A model generated the notes under the pieces. That model was not told the DNA's origin. It saw only the letters and a program-made list of their open reading frames with translations, and searched no databases. Position numbers and translations under genes: made by a program. From contig JAMKCH010043947.1 of NCBI GenBank assembly GCA_023653785.1, positions 29,714-93,713 on the forward strand: 64,000 bases of DNA. Direction: 5' to 3'. Source of the stretch: Ophioderma brevispina (Eukaryota > Echinodermata > Ophiuroidea > Amphilepidida > Ophiodermatidae). The stretch's first letter is position 1, and each line of letters starts with the position of its first letter. Shown in pieces: positions 34,111-45,190 of this stretch.

Positions 34111-34659
34111 GTAGCCCTTTGAATCATGGGCGTTTTAAGAGTTAAGTATTACACTCGGAATAAATGTGTCTATATTACCTAGTTTTAAAACTAATTGAAT
34201 ATAGAATATTTGAGGATCCATTCTTGCTAATACATGTGTTTCGTAGTTATTTAAATCAATAGATATATTCGGAATTTTGGCCATAAATACACATTTATTT
34301 TACAAGCATTATGCATAACTATTCACCAATTCACAAAGTTCTCATTACAAGTATTTGCCACATCTAGTCCTCTGTATTTTGCCTCCTTTAATCTCTTCCT
34401 GTCCCCATAATCACCAGAACTGTCCAAGTAATGACCTCACCTTCATGTTTCACTTTCGATACCTTGCACAAATCGGTACAGGACATCCCATTAGCCATAA
34501 TGCACCGTCTGTCAACTTGCACACTCTTGGGCAATATTGCAGGGTAAGAAACTCTAAAACAACGTCTGCAGCAGGATTGCCATTAATCCACTTGATGATC
34601 AAATTACCATCAGGAGGTATATACAACCTCCATGACAATGGGGCTCCAGGGGTGTTCCA

Positions 34660-35030
34660 GCCAGGTTACTTTAAGTGAGTGTTGGCTCCACGGTTGCGTA
34701 GATGGAAAGCACACATCCGTTTCTTGGACGGATTTTACACGTAGGTGGTTTCCTCGAGTTAAATTAGGAGTTCATTCCAAAGCTTTGGAGAGAGCTCTTC
34801 AAAAGTGTGAAGTCCGAATCTGTACGGCTAATTTCAAGATTGTCTGCATAGATAAAAACGACAGGTTCCTGCAATCATAGGTTGGTTGGTCGTTAGATGT
34901 TGAACAGGAGAGGTGCGAGCACACTCCCTTGTGGAGTCCAATTCTGAGCCTACTTTCTTCGCTCCTAGATGAACAAAGCACATCCGTTGCAAGCTACCAA
35001 AAGCTATATGGTGGCGTAGTAGGAAAGCGT
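34660..35030 (-). pseudogene. non-LTR retrotransposon reverse transcriptase fragment, broken
   Basis: On the minus strand the order is CFVHLGAKK (about 34975-35000), TPQGSVLAPLLFNI (RT motif B, about 34897-34938) and VFIYADN (motif C region, about 34836-34860). The catalytic YADD appears as YADN. Next comes a degenerate block resembling the post-motif-C region of these enzymes (about 34690-34735). Blocks lie in different frames with stops between them. The wording fits jockey/CR1-like LINEs more than RTE. Confidence 0.75.
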
Positions 35031-35037
35031 GAATAGT

Positions 35038-35043
35038 TTTTTT

Positions 35044-35130
<87 letters not shown>
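35038..35130. repeat. poly(T) tract
   Basis: About 90 nearly uninterrupted T with three G. It lies on the 5' side of the minus-strand LINE fragment, so it is not that fragment's own poly(A) tail. Confidence 0.97.
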
Positions 35131-35131
<1 letters not shown>

Positions 35132-35584
35132 AGTGGCAATACTTGTAATGAGAACTTTTGAGTTGGTCAATAGTTATGTTGCTAATGACTGGCAAAAATG
35201 GAATTCAGGGAAAATGTCATAAAATATTGAAAAATAACTACTATGAAACACATTATAATAGTGCAAGAATGGAATCATCAGATATTCTGTATCAAAATAA
35301 GTCGTTTAAAACTATATAAATGAGGGTAGTAGTATTCTTTACTGATCTAGGATCTAGGAGCAATTTCCCATAAACCCAAGAAAAGGTCCACCTATATGAT
35401 TTTTTGTCCGGGTGGTTTAAAGGTCGTTAGGGATTTAGACATATGAATTTCAAGTGCTATGATTTAAAACACTTAAACTCCCCATGATTGAAAACGGCGG
35501 ACCAACTTTAAAAAGCAAACATTAAGTGCTAAATTTGGGTAAAAATGGCGGTTATTAAGGATATATGCAAATAAGGTTTATTAA

Positions 35585-36387
35585 CCCTAGTCTACGAAGG
35601 GGGGGGGTGGTTACCACCCCCCCCCCATTCAGGTTTTTCACCGGCTTGCTAAACCCCCTTTTGGTTGCCAAATTATTTAATGTAATGTCAATGACATTTC
35701 CGCGCCTTTTCCCAAAAAAACAAACATCCACCGGGGTTATAGGTAAGATTACAGGGTGATCCCAAAGTGATCGATAGGGGGGGGGTGGTAACACCCCCCC
35801 CCCTCCGGAAGAGAAGTACCAACAGCCTAAACACACACACAGGAAACTCACAGACACTTGTTTGGTACCAATAGATAGAATGGTCCTCCTATTTCCATGA
35901 TACCAAAATAAGTACCAACATGCCTAGCATTACGTCACAAGACGTCATAAAGTTCGCATGTAAGCAAAACTGCCATTTCCATAGACAACACAGTGGGAAA
36001 ATCAATTTTTCGACAAAAAAAGGGTAGGAAAAACAGATTTTCATGCGGTTTGGATCTACTTGATGGGAAATTGACTAGTTTTATATAATGGACATCATTT
36101 TTAGAGTATAATAGGGTGTTTTGAGTCGTAAATTGCGAACTATTCACAATTTCCACCCTATATTCAGTATTTTCTACTTTCCTCAACATATGGAGTCATG
36201 GTGACGTCAATAATGGGGGATGTTAGGACTTATTTTGGTACCAATGGAAAGAAAAAAACTCTAACTATTTCCGTTGGTACCAAATTTACAGAATTCAGGT
36301 TGTCAGTAACGAAAATCAAAGGGGGGGTGGTAACCACCCCCACACCTTCGGAGTTTTGTTACAAAAATGGCTCAGGTAGACGAGGGG
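35585..36387. mobile_element. piggyBac-like non-autonomous element, copy 2 (803 bp)
   Basis: TTAA at 35581-35584 and 36388-36391; the ends are CCCTAGTCTACGAAGG and GGTAGACGAGGGG. The two halves are imperfect inverted repeats of each other (ATACCAAAATAAGTACCAAC against GGACTTATTTTGGTACCAAT), so nearly the whole element can fold back. TGACGTCA is at 36202-36209 and its half-copy GACGTCA at 35941. No transposase frame. Confidence 0.85.
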
Positions 36388-36409
36388 TTAAAATAGATGG
36401 CCATGATTT

Positions 36410-36960
36410 CATTTTGCTACGTGTTTATATCAAACACCGCATTTTAGCAGTTTTGAGCCTAACAATTATTTCTTCAACGAGTGGGATATGCCTTAAGTAG
36501 TTCGGCCGCAATTTCAATGGCGGCCATTGTGTTTATTCAAATTACTTGATTAATTGTCACCGGACGGTCTTGCATACATAACGGTTTATAGTATTTGGAG
36601 CAATAGTGTAATATAAACTTTAGAGTAGTGTAATTTTTCATCCATATGATACCGTGAGTGACGGTCAAATATTCTCAAAATTACGAAATGGCGGCACCAT
36701 TTTGGATTTATGCAATTAGGGTTAATTAAGAAGTATATATTTTCTGGTGGTGTCCATTATCAAACACCTCTCATGTTAAATTTCGTTTTTTACCCAAAAT
36801 ATCTAAACAAGGACACGGTATGGTGAAGTTACCAGTTATGGAGCAACTTGAATGGCGGCCATTTGTTTATGCAAACTTAGCAGGCGAGCTAATACTTTGG
36901 AAAGTCATCATGCAAAGGAAATTATTAAGTTGAAGTGTCTTACAAGTTAGTAGTACTCTC
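36410..36960 (-). repeat. inverted copy of the GGCCGCCATT satellite
   Basis: AATGGCGGCCATTTGTTTATGCAAA(CTTAGCAG), GGTGTCCATTATCAAACACC and CATTTTGGATTTATGCA are the reverse complement of the blocks in 33.0-34.1 kb. About one and a half units. Confidence 0.7.
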
Positions 36961-36964
36961 GTGG

Positions 36965-38685
36965 TGCCATCTATAGGTACCCATATTGCCAATATCCACC
37001 TGTGGGCCCAGTACTATAACTAGCAATTTTGAACCACCGTTTGGCTTTATCCTAGACGACTACAGCCGGTGGTCTGTTCTTAGGAGCGTATTCACTAACG
37101 TTTGTAGTATTCACAGAACCTGTATCTATAGTTGTGGTTTGGTGGTTTCCCGTAGGATTTATGCTAAAATTATATTATTTGTTGCTGTGGTTCATAGACT
37201 TGAAATGTCAGAAAATGACGGGGTTCAAATTTCGGACAAGTGCCCCCTTTTTCAAGGGGGGGTGGTTAGCTACAGGAAAAAAAAATAAAATCGAGGCAAA
37301 TTGTGTGTTACATGTAAACAAACTGTTGTCTCCTTATAAGGATTAGAAAAAAGTCATATTTGCCTTGAGTTCAAATTGATAGCGGCAAGACCCATAGGTT
37401 CAAGGCCACCCTGGGGGTAAATGCCTCCGATGTTGTGAAAACTGGTTGTTCAAATAATTCCTCTTTTCCTACTGAAACAGAAAATGCATTTGGACTGATT
37501 CGGTAATATGACCATGCACAATCCAGGAGAAGTTTAGTGACCCCTCGACCATGTACTGTAGACACTGTCACATTTTGCTATGTAATTAGACAAACCAAAT
37601 GTAACCACATGTGAAATAATACATTTTGGATCCTATGAGACATACTCACAACTTGTCAACAGTTTAAACATTGAGCATTATGTTAAACTTACCCCAGATG
37701 GTTTCTGACAGTCTGGTCGCTTTTGGATGCAGAAGCAAGAAAATCATAGCACAAACATCTACGGAAACTGTTTCAGTGACATACTAAACCACGCTATCAC
37801 CTTAAAGTTGGCTCCTCACATTTGCAAAGTGCTCTAAAAACATGCGTCTGTAATGACGCCAACTGCAAATTGCCATCCTGCATTGGGTTTACTTTGTAGA
37901 GCCATTTAATGCTGTAAGGACACAACTTGATGTTTACTTCACAATGTGTGAGAATGAAGATTCTGGAGACAGTGGGCACACAATGGCGTCTACTCGCTCT
38001 CGGATTTCGGTGAAGCTTCGTGAAAAACAGCTATAAATATTCGAAGTGATGGGAATACAAGTTTGGACATAAGTTGAGCTCGATCCAGAGAATATTCTTG
38101 CGATTCCCTACATTTGTGACGCCTTAACCTCCAGATAATAAACTTGAGGGTTGACCAACCAATTCGTAGACAGCACTTTGATAATAGAGGCGTGGTAGTG
38201 AAACTGCGCCCTTGTGATTGGCCAAATGTAAGGGCAAATTTCACTTCTTGTATTTCAACTAAACCCGCAAACTGTCAGTAATGTACTTTTCATCAGGACG
38301 CAAGATTCTATTATTTATTGAAACATTACTGGAAGTAAGTGCAGGAAAATGAAAAATGTTATTTATTCTTTTCGCATATAATGTCTGTACAATTTTATAG
38401 ATATCCATATTGAAACAACTTCAGGGATTGGAATCATGTTCTGATTTTGCCAAGTACTTTGTTTCATGTTTAATATGTTTACATGTTAATATATAGGTTA
38501 GCTCGATATGTGAATAGACTACTTCAGTGATGTATGCAGCAAATATCAGCATATATATTACGCCCCAGAACGTAGATTAAACGGAGAACGGACGTTATGC
38601 AATAGGCACAACCTACATTATTTACACTAATGGAATTATTCATGAAACATAAAACCATGCTATTTCATTGGCTGATTCCTATTAC
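36965..38685. other. no gene seen
   Basis: Two minus-strand frames (37797-37979 and 37990-38244) lie end to end, and a plus-strand ATG in good context at 37983 opens a 17-codon frame. None has a recognised domain. Confidence 0.4.
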
Positions 38686-38692
38686 GCGTGCT

Positions 38693-38712
38693 TATTTTCC
38701 CTAGGGAAAATA
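38693..38712. repeat. perfect 20-bp palindrome
   Basis: TATTTTCCCTAGGGAAAATA. The same word, interrupted, is used in the large hairpin that follows (CTATTTTCCC ... GGGAAAATAG). Confidence 0.95.
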
Positions 38713-38767
38713 GATGACTGTTTCCCTACCACCTCGTCCCCAGAGTCACAGTGAGGTGTAATAAAAC

Positions 38768-38927
38768 AAATACTACATGGTTGATATCGCGAAATAGGGC
38801 AAACTATTTTCCCTTGGTACTGGCTGCGGGCCTATCACCCCTCACCCTTCGGGTTCGGGGTGATAGGCCCGTAGCCAGTACCTCGGGAAAATAGTGTGCC
38901 CTATTTCCCTCTAACCATGTAGTATTT
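38768..38927. repeat. large hairpin with ~78-nt arms and 3-nt loop
   Basis: The left arm AAATACTACATGGTT...GGCCTATCACCCC...ACCC (38768-38847) pairs with 38851-38927 across the loop TTC. Roughly 85-90% of positions pair; mismatches include a short CGCG bubble near the base. Arms this long with almost no loop indicate a foldback element or a hairpin-RNA source. Confidence 0.93.
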
Positions 38928-38939
38928 GTATACTGCCTA

Positions 38940-39920
38940 TCATAGCTTTGCATTCACAAATAAACAGTTGTTTCCTGTCACCACATAGACAGTTAAGTTG
39001 GATTAAGGGAGTGTCTGCGTATCTGTCCTACTGACTGATATCATCATCTAGCGACCGCAACCCTGATTCCATTTTCAAGTAGTCTTTATCCCTTATAACT
39101 GAAAGTGCGGAAACTTATTCACTGTAACCAAGTCTTTTCGGAAAACCACTGAAACATCAGATTCGGTTCGTATTCCTATATCTCTGGGGAACCCTAGAGA
39201 TATGCAGTGCATGTCTTCGTAGGCATTGTAGCCTCATGGGTGACGTACCACGGCAATTAGCTTAATTGGCATTGCGTAGTCGTAACCTGCTAAAGGTATG
39301 TAGTTTGCCCTGAATTTGGTGCATCGTTATGAATCAATACCAATTTAGATTTTAGTATTTGGCACGTCGTTCACGGGTATGATAGTAATCAATGTAGGTG
39401 AGAAATTGACATCTCCCAGCGGGATAGGTTTTTTGTACAATACTTGGCACATGCAATAATGATGTCGATATGCGAGTCTGAGCATCATAGGTTTACGTGT
39501 ATTACATGTAAATAAGCTGATGGTGATAACGACAAATGCAAATTTGGCATATCTCTCAAACAGTTTTATGTTTCTGGACTATATTTAGCTCAAAGAATGA
39601 TCGTATCAGTGTACACGTTTTGATCAAGTGTACGCACTGCCATTCATATATACGATATGTTAATATAATACTGAATCATGACAACAAATATAAATGCAAT
39701 TTTCCTCATACCTTCACTGGAAAAATGATCAAGTGGTCCCGTATAATTAATAAGCTAATTAATAACAACATTGAAATTGAATTTCTTCAAAGTTATCATT
39801 AGTCCTATATGTCACGTGTACGGTATGTATGCATACGAGAATGAGCAATGAAAGTCACATGTTCAATCATTCATTCATTTACTAATTCGTTCGTTGTTCA
39901 TTCATATTAAATGAACAACA
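38940..39920. other. no gene seen
   Basis: Unassigned. A short hairpin ATATCTCT-N10-AGAGATAT is at about 39177-39202. (ATTC)n-like words are at about 39868-39905. Confidence 0.4.
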
Positions 39921-39930
39921 ACAACATTAA

Positions 39931-40284
39931 AGTTGGTTTACCCGATCGACAACCCCCCCCCCACTATAGTCCATCAAAATGGAGATTTTAGTATAAGAGG
40001 ATAAGAAGAGAGATCATATTTTTCTCGTTACCACAGTGAAACTTTAGGACCAGGAAATGTTGCCGTTTGATTTTATGAACAACACGTCTCACAAGTGTTA
40101 CATATCACATTTATTTACACACACTGTCTATGGGCCAATTTAGTACACATTCTTGCTTCTACTATCCAAACGACCAGGGAGATTTAACTCGAAATTTGTA
40201 ATCAGATGTTTTCGGTGATGTATGCTTTCATGTGAAGGATAAAACATCATGTGAAAATTTGGATCATGATCGGGTCACCTACCT
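39931..40284 (+). mobile_element. TTAA MITE, AGG...CGATC family, diverged copy
   Basis: TTAA at 39927-39930; the right flank is decayed to TTGA. Ends are AGTTGGTTTACCCGATCGAC and the inverse AGGTAGGTGACCCGATCATG. The body follows 32078-32457 (TTTCTCGTTACCACAGTGAAA against TTTCTCATTTACCCTGTGAAA, and TTTACACACACTGTCTATGGG against TTTACACAGTACTCTATGGG). Confidence 0.7.
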
Positions 40285-40332
40285 TTGAATGAACACAAAT
40301 CAGTAACGTATAGCTAATAAAACCCTGCTATA

Positions 40333-40529
40333 GACCGTATTCAATAGGCAGCCATGTTGGTGGACAAGATAGACACATTCCAGTACTACCATACATTCAC
40401 CTGTCAATGATCCCTGTGCACTTGCTAAACATGGATCGATTGACAGCTTAATGTATTGTAGTCCTGGAATGTATGTATGCATCTTGTCCACCAACATGTC
40501 TGGTGGCCGACGTCATATTGAATACGGTC
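40333..40529. mobile_element. 197-bp hairpin MITE flanked by TA
   Basis: GACCGTATTCAATA at the left is the inverse of TATTGAATACGGTC at the right, each flanked by TA. Pairing continues through CATGTTGGTGGACAAGAT, CATTCCAG and TTGTC-type blocks almost to the centre, so the unit folds nearly end to end. Confidence 0.9.
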
Positions 40530-40534
40530 TATAC

Positions 40535-41425
40535 TTTGAGCACTACGTGATTTTAATACAGTATTTCTGATTGGCAAAGTACACCATATATTATTTTCAA
40601 TAACCAGTTTCAATGCAGCTTCCAAATATTGTAGCTCTTGTCCGTTTGGCCCTACCACCATATTTACTATGTTGCTGATTGGTTTAAAAAGCTCTAATAA
40701 ACTACTGCGAGTTATCGGTAAACCAGATTTACTCATTATTTACTCTTTATTGAAGGATAATTGTTGTATCAAGTTGGCCAGTATACGAAATTCCTAGCTA
40801 CAATATATGTGTAAAGAGTTTATGTGAACCAGTTGAAATTGTTGATAACACGCAATTTTTTCACTCTGCTTTTCGCCCCTGCTTTTCCGATTCTGGATCC
40901 GCCACTGCCTTTAGATATAGGAATAATGAAACAATGGAGGTTAGAGACTAGGCTACCTGGAATCAAAAGGTTCAATTCGGGCGTGCAATTTTGGGTCTGA
41001 TCGTATTTTGGTCCAGTTATGGACATTTTTACCTACTGTGCTCTGCGCGCTATATCCTGTTGAGCAGCACTCCCGAAGAAAGTCACCTTGTACTGTGGAA
41101 AAATCTGGGAATGCGTAATCGATTTTATCACCCCCTCTGCCGTCAAAAACGGGTCAATAATAATGGCGATAAAAGTTAAGACGCAACGCATGCCCACATG
41201 CCGCATACACCCACCATGGCCCTACGCCAACTTTGAGCATTAGGCTAATTGTTTGAAATGAGGGATCATGACTTCTTATTTCTTTATTTGCATGTGGGTA
41301 AAGGGTTCCTCTTTCCACAGCCGACAATGCACATATACATAACCACCCACATCAATCAATAAGAAAACATTACAAAGATTACTCACAAGCTTAAACAATT
41401 ACTGATATTATATCATCAGAAAATA
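40535..41425. other. no gene seen
   Basis: Mostly unassigned. GGATCCGCCACTGCC at about 40896 looks like one hAT-type element end, but no partner was found. Confidence 0.4.
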
Positions 41426-41439
41426 CAATGAACTACTCT

Positions 41440-41890
41440 ATAACAAATTGCATTTCGTTCCAAAGACCAAGATATGACGAAGGGTCACTAATGGTCTGGG
41501 GTGTCACAACGTGGAGCGGACGAACACAACCGATAACATTAAATGAAACATTAACTGTCCAGCGTTACATTGAGAACTTTTTTAACACCAGCTGTCCTTC
41601 CATTGATCCAGGAAAATTATTATCTCTTCTATCAACAGCACAATACCCAGATCTCATGCAGCAAAAACAACCATATAGTTTCTGCTTGACAATCACAATA
41701 AATGTATCTTTCTCGGCCAGCAAGATCCCCTGACCTGTCTCACATTGAACACCTCTTGGATGTTTTAAAGAGACGTGTACGACTAGCAAATGCATCGCTT
41801 TCCACAGAGTGGGTGCAGATTCTACAATCGGACATTGTTCACAAGTATAAAATCTTGAATAGCAGAGTGCATAAAGAAAAACGAACGTAA
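41440..41890 (+). pseudogene. Tc1-family transposase, C-terminal relic
   Basis: Frame 1 carries GSLMVWGVTTWSGRT followed by LTVQRYIENFF (about 41485-41582), the block after the first catalytic D of Tc1 DDE transposases. Another frame carries PARSPDLSHIEHLLDVLKRRVR (about 41720-41785), the block with the third catalytic residue (E of IEH). The QDNA.PH block with the second D is not recognisable between them. Frameshifted and missing the N-terminal half. Confidence 0.9.
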
Positions 41891-41935
41891 TTCCCCGGGC
41901 GTGATTCACGTAGATAAGTACAACATGTGATATTT

Positions 41936-42378
41936 ATAGATGTACTATAACATTGAAAAAGTTCAAAGAAGAGCTGCTAGATTTGTATTCAAGGACTTCA
42001 GCCGTACTTCCAGTGTGTCAAAGATGTTGGAAGACCTAAAGTCGGACAGCCTTAGATCTAGACGGAATAATGATAGGCTCCAAACCATATACAAAGAAAC
42101 CCATGGTCTTATACCAAGTAATAGCTCCCATATTTTAAAAGAAACCCGCAACGACTTCATCCAGACCTATGACAAGACGTACCAATGGGTCATTTATTTA
42201 TAATCACATCACTACAAATAAGAATTGCTACCAGAACTCATTATATCCTAGGTCACTGCCTGAGTGGAACCTTCTACCTAATCATATTCGCTGCGCACCA
42301 ACTCTACAGATTTTCAAAAATCATCTAGACTCTTATGATATAGAAAGTCTGGTCAGCTGTGCACATGTTAAAATCTGA
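41936..42378 (+). pseudogene. non-LTR retrotransposon ORF2, C-terminal relic
   Basis: The blocks VQRRAARFVFKDFSRTSSV and MLEDL...RRNNDRLQTIYKETHGLI are the conserved region downstream of the RT domain in jockey/CR1/L2-like LINEs. After a frameshift near 42180 the reading continues as SLYPRSLPEWNLLPNHI...FKNHL, the last conserved block before the stop. The RT catalytic part is absent (5'-truncated). It begins about 46 bp after the Tc1 relic. Confidence 0.9.
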
Positions 42379-42379
42379 T

Positions 42380-44905
42380 TTGCTGTCGTCCCCATCCAAA
42401 CACTAACTGCACGGGTTAACCAATCCAGGCGTTTGTGCAGCAGCGAACATATGCAGATGCAGAGATGTAGATACATCAGTGGGGAGATTTTTTACAAGAG
42501 TATATTTATCCATAATGATTACAAAATAATTTCAAACCAAATACTAAAACTTCAAGAAGTTGAACGTCAGGAAGAGCTGTTACGGAAGGAGCATGACAGA
42601 CGATGATCTGTTGTTTGATGTGTGTTGTGGTGTTCAAGTTTGGGTGATACGATCTGCAGTAGTGGATTCGATAACAGGATGAATATCACGCAAACAAAAG
42701 CACCTATCCATATGTTATTTCCCGTAAGGGCTGACTGCAAAACTCAACCACCGGTCGCTTGCCGGTTGAACCGGTTCCATTATTCTAAACGATGAAACAG
42801 CTCAACCGTCATGAACTACACGTTAACTGACGGTTGTGTTTTAAAGCCACCACCTAATTTCCTGTCATTCATTTGATAAACCTCCTCCACATTCCTCTTT
42901 TGACTTATGACATAAGGCGGGTATTTGATTGTACGTGGTGTATAATTATATAGACAACCAATATCACTATTTTATTTGTGGGTAATGGCCCAAAGTAGCA
43001 GTTCTTCTGTTTTGCAAATCTCTCAGCAAGTATTAATAATAATGTTATGAATACAAGACATTCTTGAGACATTTATGTGGAAGGCTTTCGAAATCAAGTT
43101 AAATTGGATTGCCCACATTCATACAAGATTTCGCTAAATAGATCAAATATATTATAGGAAAGAGAAAACATTTAATTACCACCATTTGCGGTTGATATCA
43201 CACAAGGTGAAATTCCGAAAGTAAGATCTAGAAATGTTACGAAACCCTTTTATCATCAGTTAATGTAACGCTCGTTGTTAATGCATAGAGTCGGTTCAGT
43301 TCTCGCTCCACTCAACAGATATAACGAAGGTATAATCGGATCAATAGTTATTAAATTTGATTACAATTTCTATCCATGCTCAGTCTTTTCTTTGACAAGT
43401 CTCTAGTTAAACACACACCTTTTAAATATTTTTAGCCTATCATGAGCCCCAAAGGTGAGGCGAACAGCCATTACATTCATAGGTTAGCTGATTTATTGGC
43501 TTTCCAACATCAAAGAGCTTTCGGATCATGTTATGCTTTAAAATCTTTGAACTACGTGCATGTATCTACATTTGGGCGCTTTCAATTGTATGACATTGCG
43601 GTACAAGTCGAACATTCCATCATTGTCCATTCTCGCTGCAAATGCTCATCAGTAGCACTTCTGCAGGCAAAGGTTTCACACAAGTGCGGATACAAGTCAA
43701 AGTGACCAATCTTTGATATAAATAATGGGTAATCAAGTCTTATCTTATTTGTAAGTCCTGAGCACTTCCTCTAGCGTTAATATACAGCACCTGCGTGCGC
43801 TGTATTTTAAACAGTTTGTCCTCGAACATTCAAATTCTCTCTGAATACGTTCGCAATTCTTAAGTCAGGCCTCTTACTGTACAATAGGGTATTATTTTAG
43901 ATTTTTGTGTGAAAAAGAATTTGCTTTAATTCTAATTTCACATCTGTTTGATAAACATTGCAATATAGGTCGCGTCGCTCACGAAATTATTAAACTTGTA
44001 ATGAATTTGCAATAAACTTGTAATATTTTCCAAACTGAATTTTATTATTTACTCTACCATTAATTAATAAAACCGCACCTGGCTTATCGCAAATACGCAG
44101 CACATGCTCTGTAGGTATGTCTTCTATCATATACTAAGCATTTCCTATGAAATAATTTATCTGCACATTAAATTCCCTGTATTACTATAAAACATTCAAC
44201 AATCCCTCCTGCAGGCGAAATATTTAGTTGCTTGAACCGATAAAGCCTATATTGCATTCGGTTTTATTCAAGAATAAATTTTCTAATATCCGCATCCATA
44301 ACTGGGCCGCCTTCTTGTTTTACCTATTCCAACCTCAATGTTATCCATCATATATATGAAATGTAGTTAATTCTAAGATGGTCGCTCTGAATTTATGAAG
44401 ATCCACACAAGCCTACTTTACAAAGATTCCACAGCGTTGAGCATCAATCATGAGATCCACATTGATTCTGACTTTTCATCTTGAAAAGAAACTTGAGCAA
44501 GAAAACTCCCTCGTGTATTTGACCTCTCATAAAATCAATACATTCTATTAGTAGAAAATGCCCAGTGATGAAATTTCTTACGCGGATAAATTGCTCAAGG
44601 ACAAACCCCGCAAGGAATACGGTTGGCAAAACCGGATGAAACGCTTTGTTTTGCAACCTGTTAGTTGAAAAATGGCGCTGACAAACCCTCTGCTTTTTTT
44701 CTTTGTTATACGATTTGACATGAAATGGGCCACAAAGAACATACACCACCTGTGACAGGGGGCAGATTAGTTATACTAATGGGATTGGGGGGAGGAAGGA
44801 GAAATTATTCATAGAACGAGGTACCATTCCCAATGCGAACTGCACGGTGCCCAAGGCGCTGCTGGGTTAATACTAACAATTCTTGCAACAAAGGAAATAA
44901 TGGCG
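42380..44905. other. no supported gene
   Basis: AT-rich DNA. A CCGGTTGAACCGGTTCC and AACGATGAAACA block at about 42760-42800 resembles one at about 20700-20760. The 87-codon frame at 43442-43705 has no recognised domain. Confidence 0.4.
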
Positions 44906-44912
44906 CATTTAA

Positions 44913-45190
44913 AGGCTTGCTCGGAGATTTCAATTTTTTGTATTATTTAAAAACATTAAAACTAGAACTAAAGATAGTTAAAATGCGTAATTGCAAAGCT
45001 TGAGATGAATTGTTTTTTTTTTTTTGTATAACTAACCATAATGAGACGGGCCGTGTAACAAACAAAGTCCGGATCCCCGGAATTTTTTACATACTGATTG
45101 ATATGTGGACAAGCACTATGTAAATGCAAAAAAACCCATAATTTGTTAGAAAATTGAGGGCGCCATCATTGGGGAATCTCTGAGTCAGAC
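44913..45190 (+). mobile_element. TTAA MITE, CTGACTCAGAGATT family, copy C
   Basis: TTAA at 44909-44912, then AGGCTTGCTCGGAGATTTC; the right end is GAATCTCTGAGTCAGACTAA, whose flanking TTAA has decayed. It shares CTAGAACTAAAGATAGTTAA, AAAGCTTGAGATGAAT and a decayed central palindrome TCCGGATCCCCGGA with copies A and B. Confidence 0.8.

Noticed and set aside
34834..35195. Poly-Lys frames
   Set aside because: Translation of the poly(T) tract at 35038-35130.
37983..38036. Short frame starting ATGGCGTCTACTCG in good start context
   Set aside because: Only 17 codons to the stop and no convincing splice donor; could be a first exon but is not supportable.
43442..43705. 87-codon frame
   Set aside because: No domain, signal peptide or neighbouring exon.
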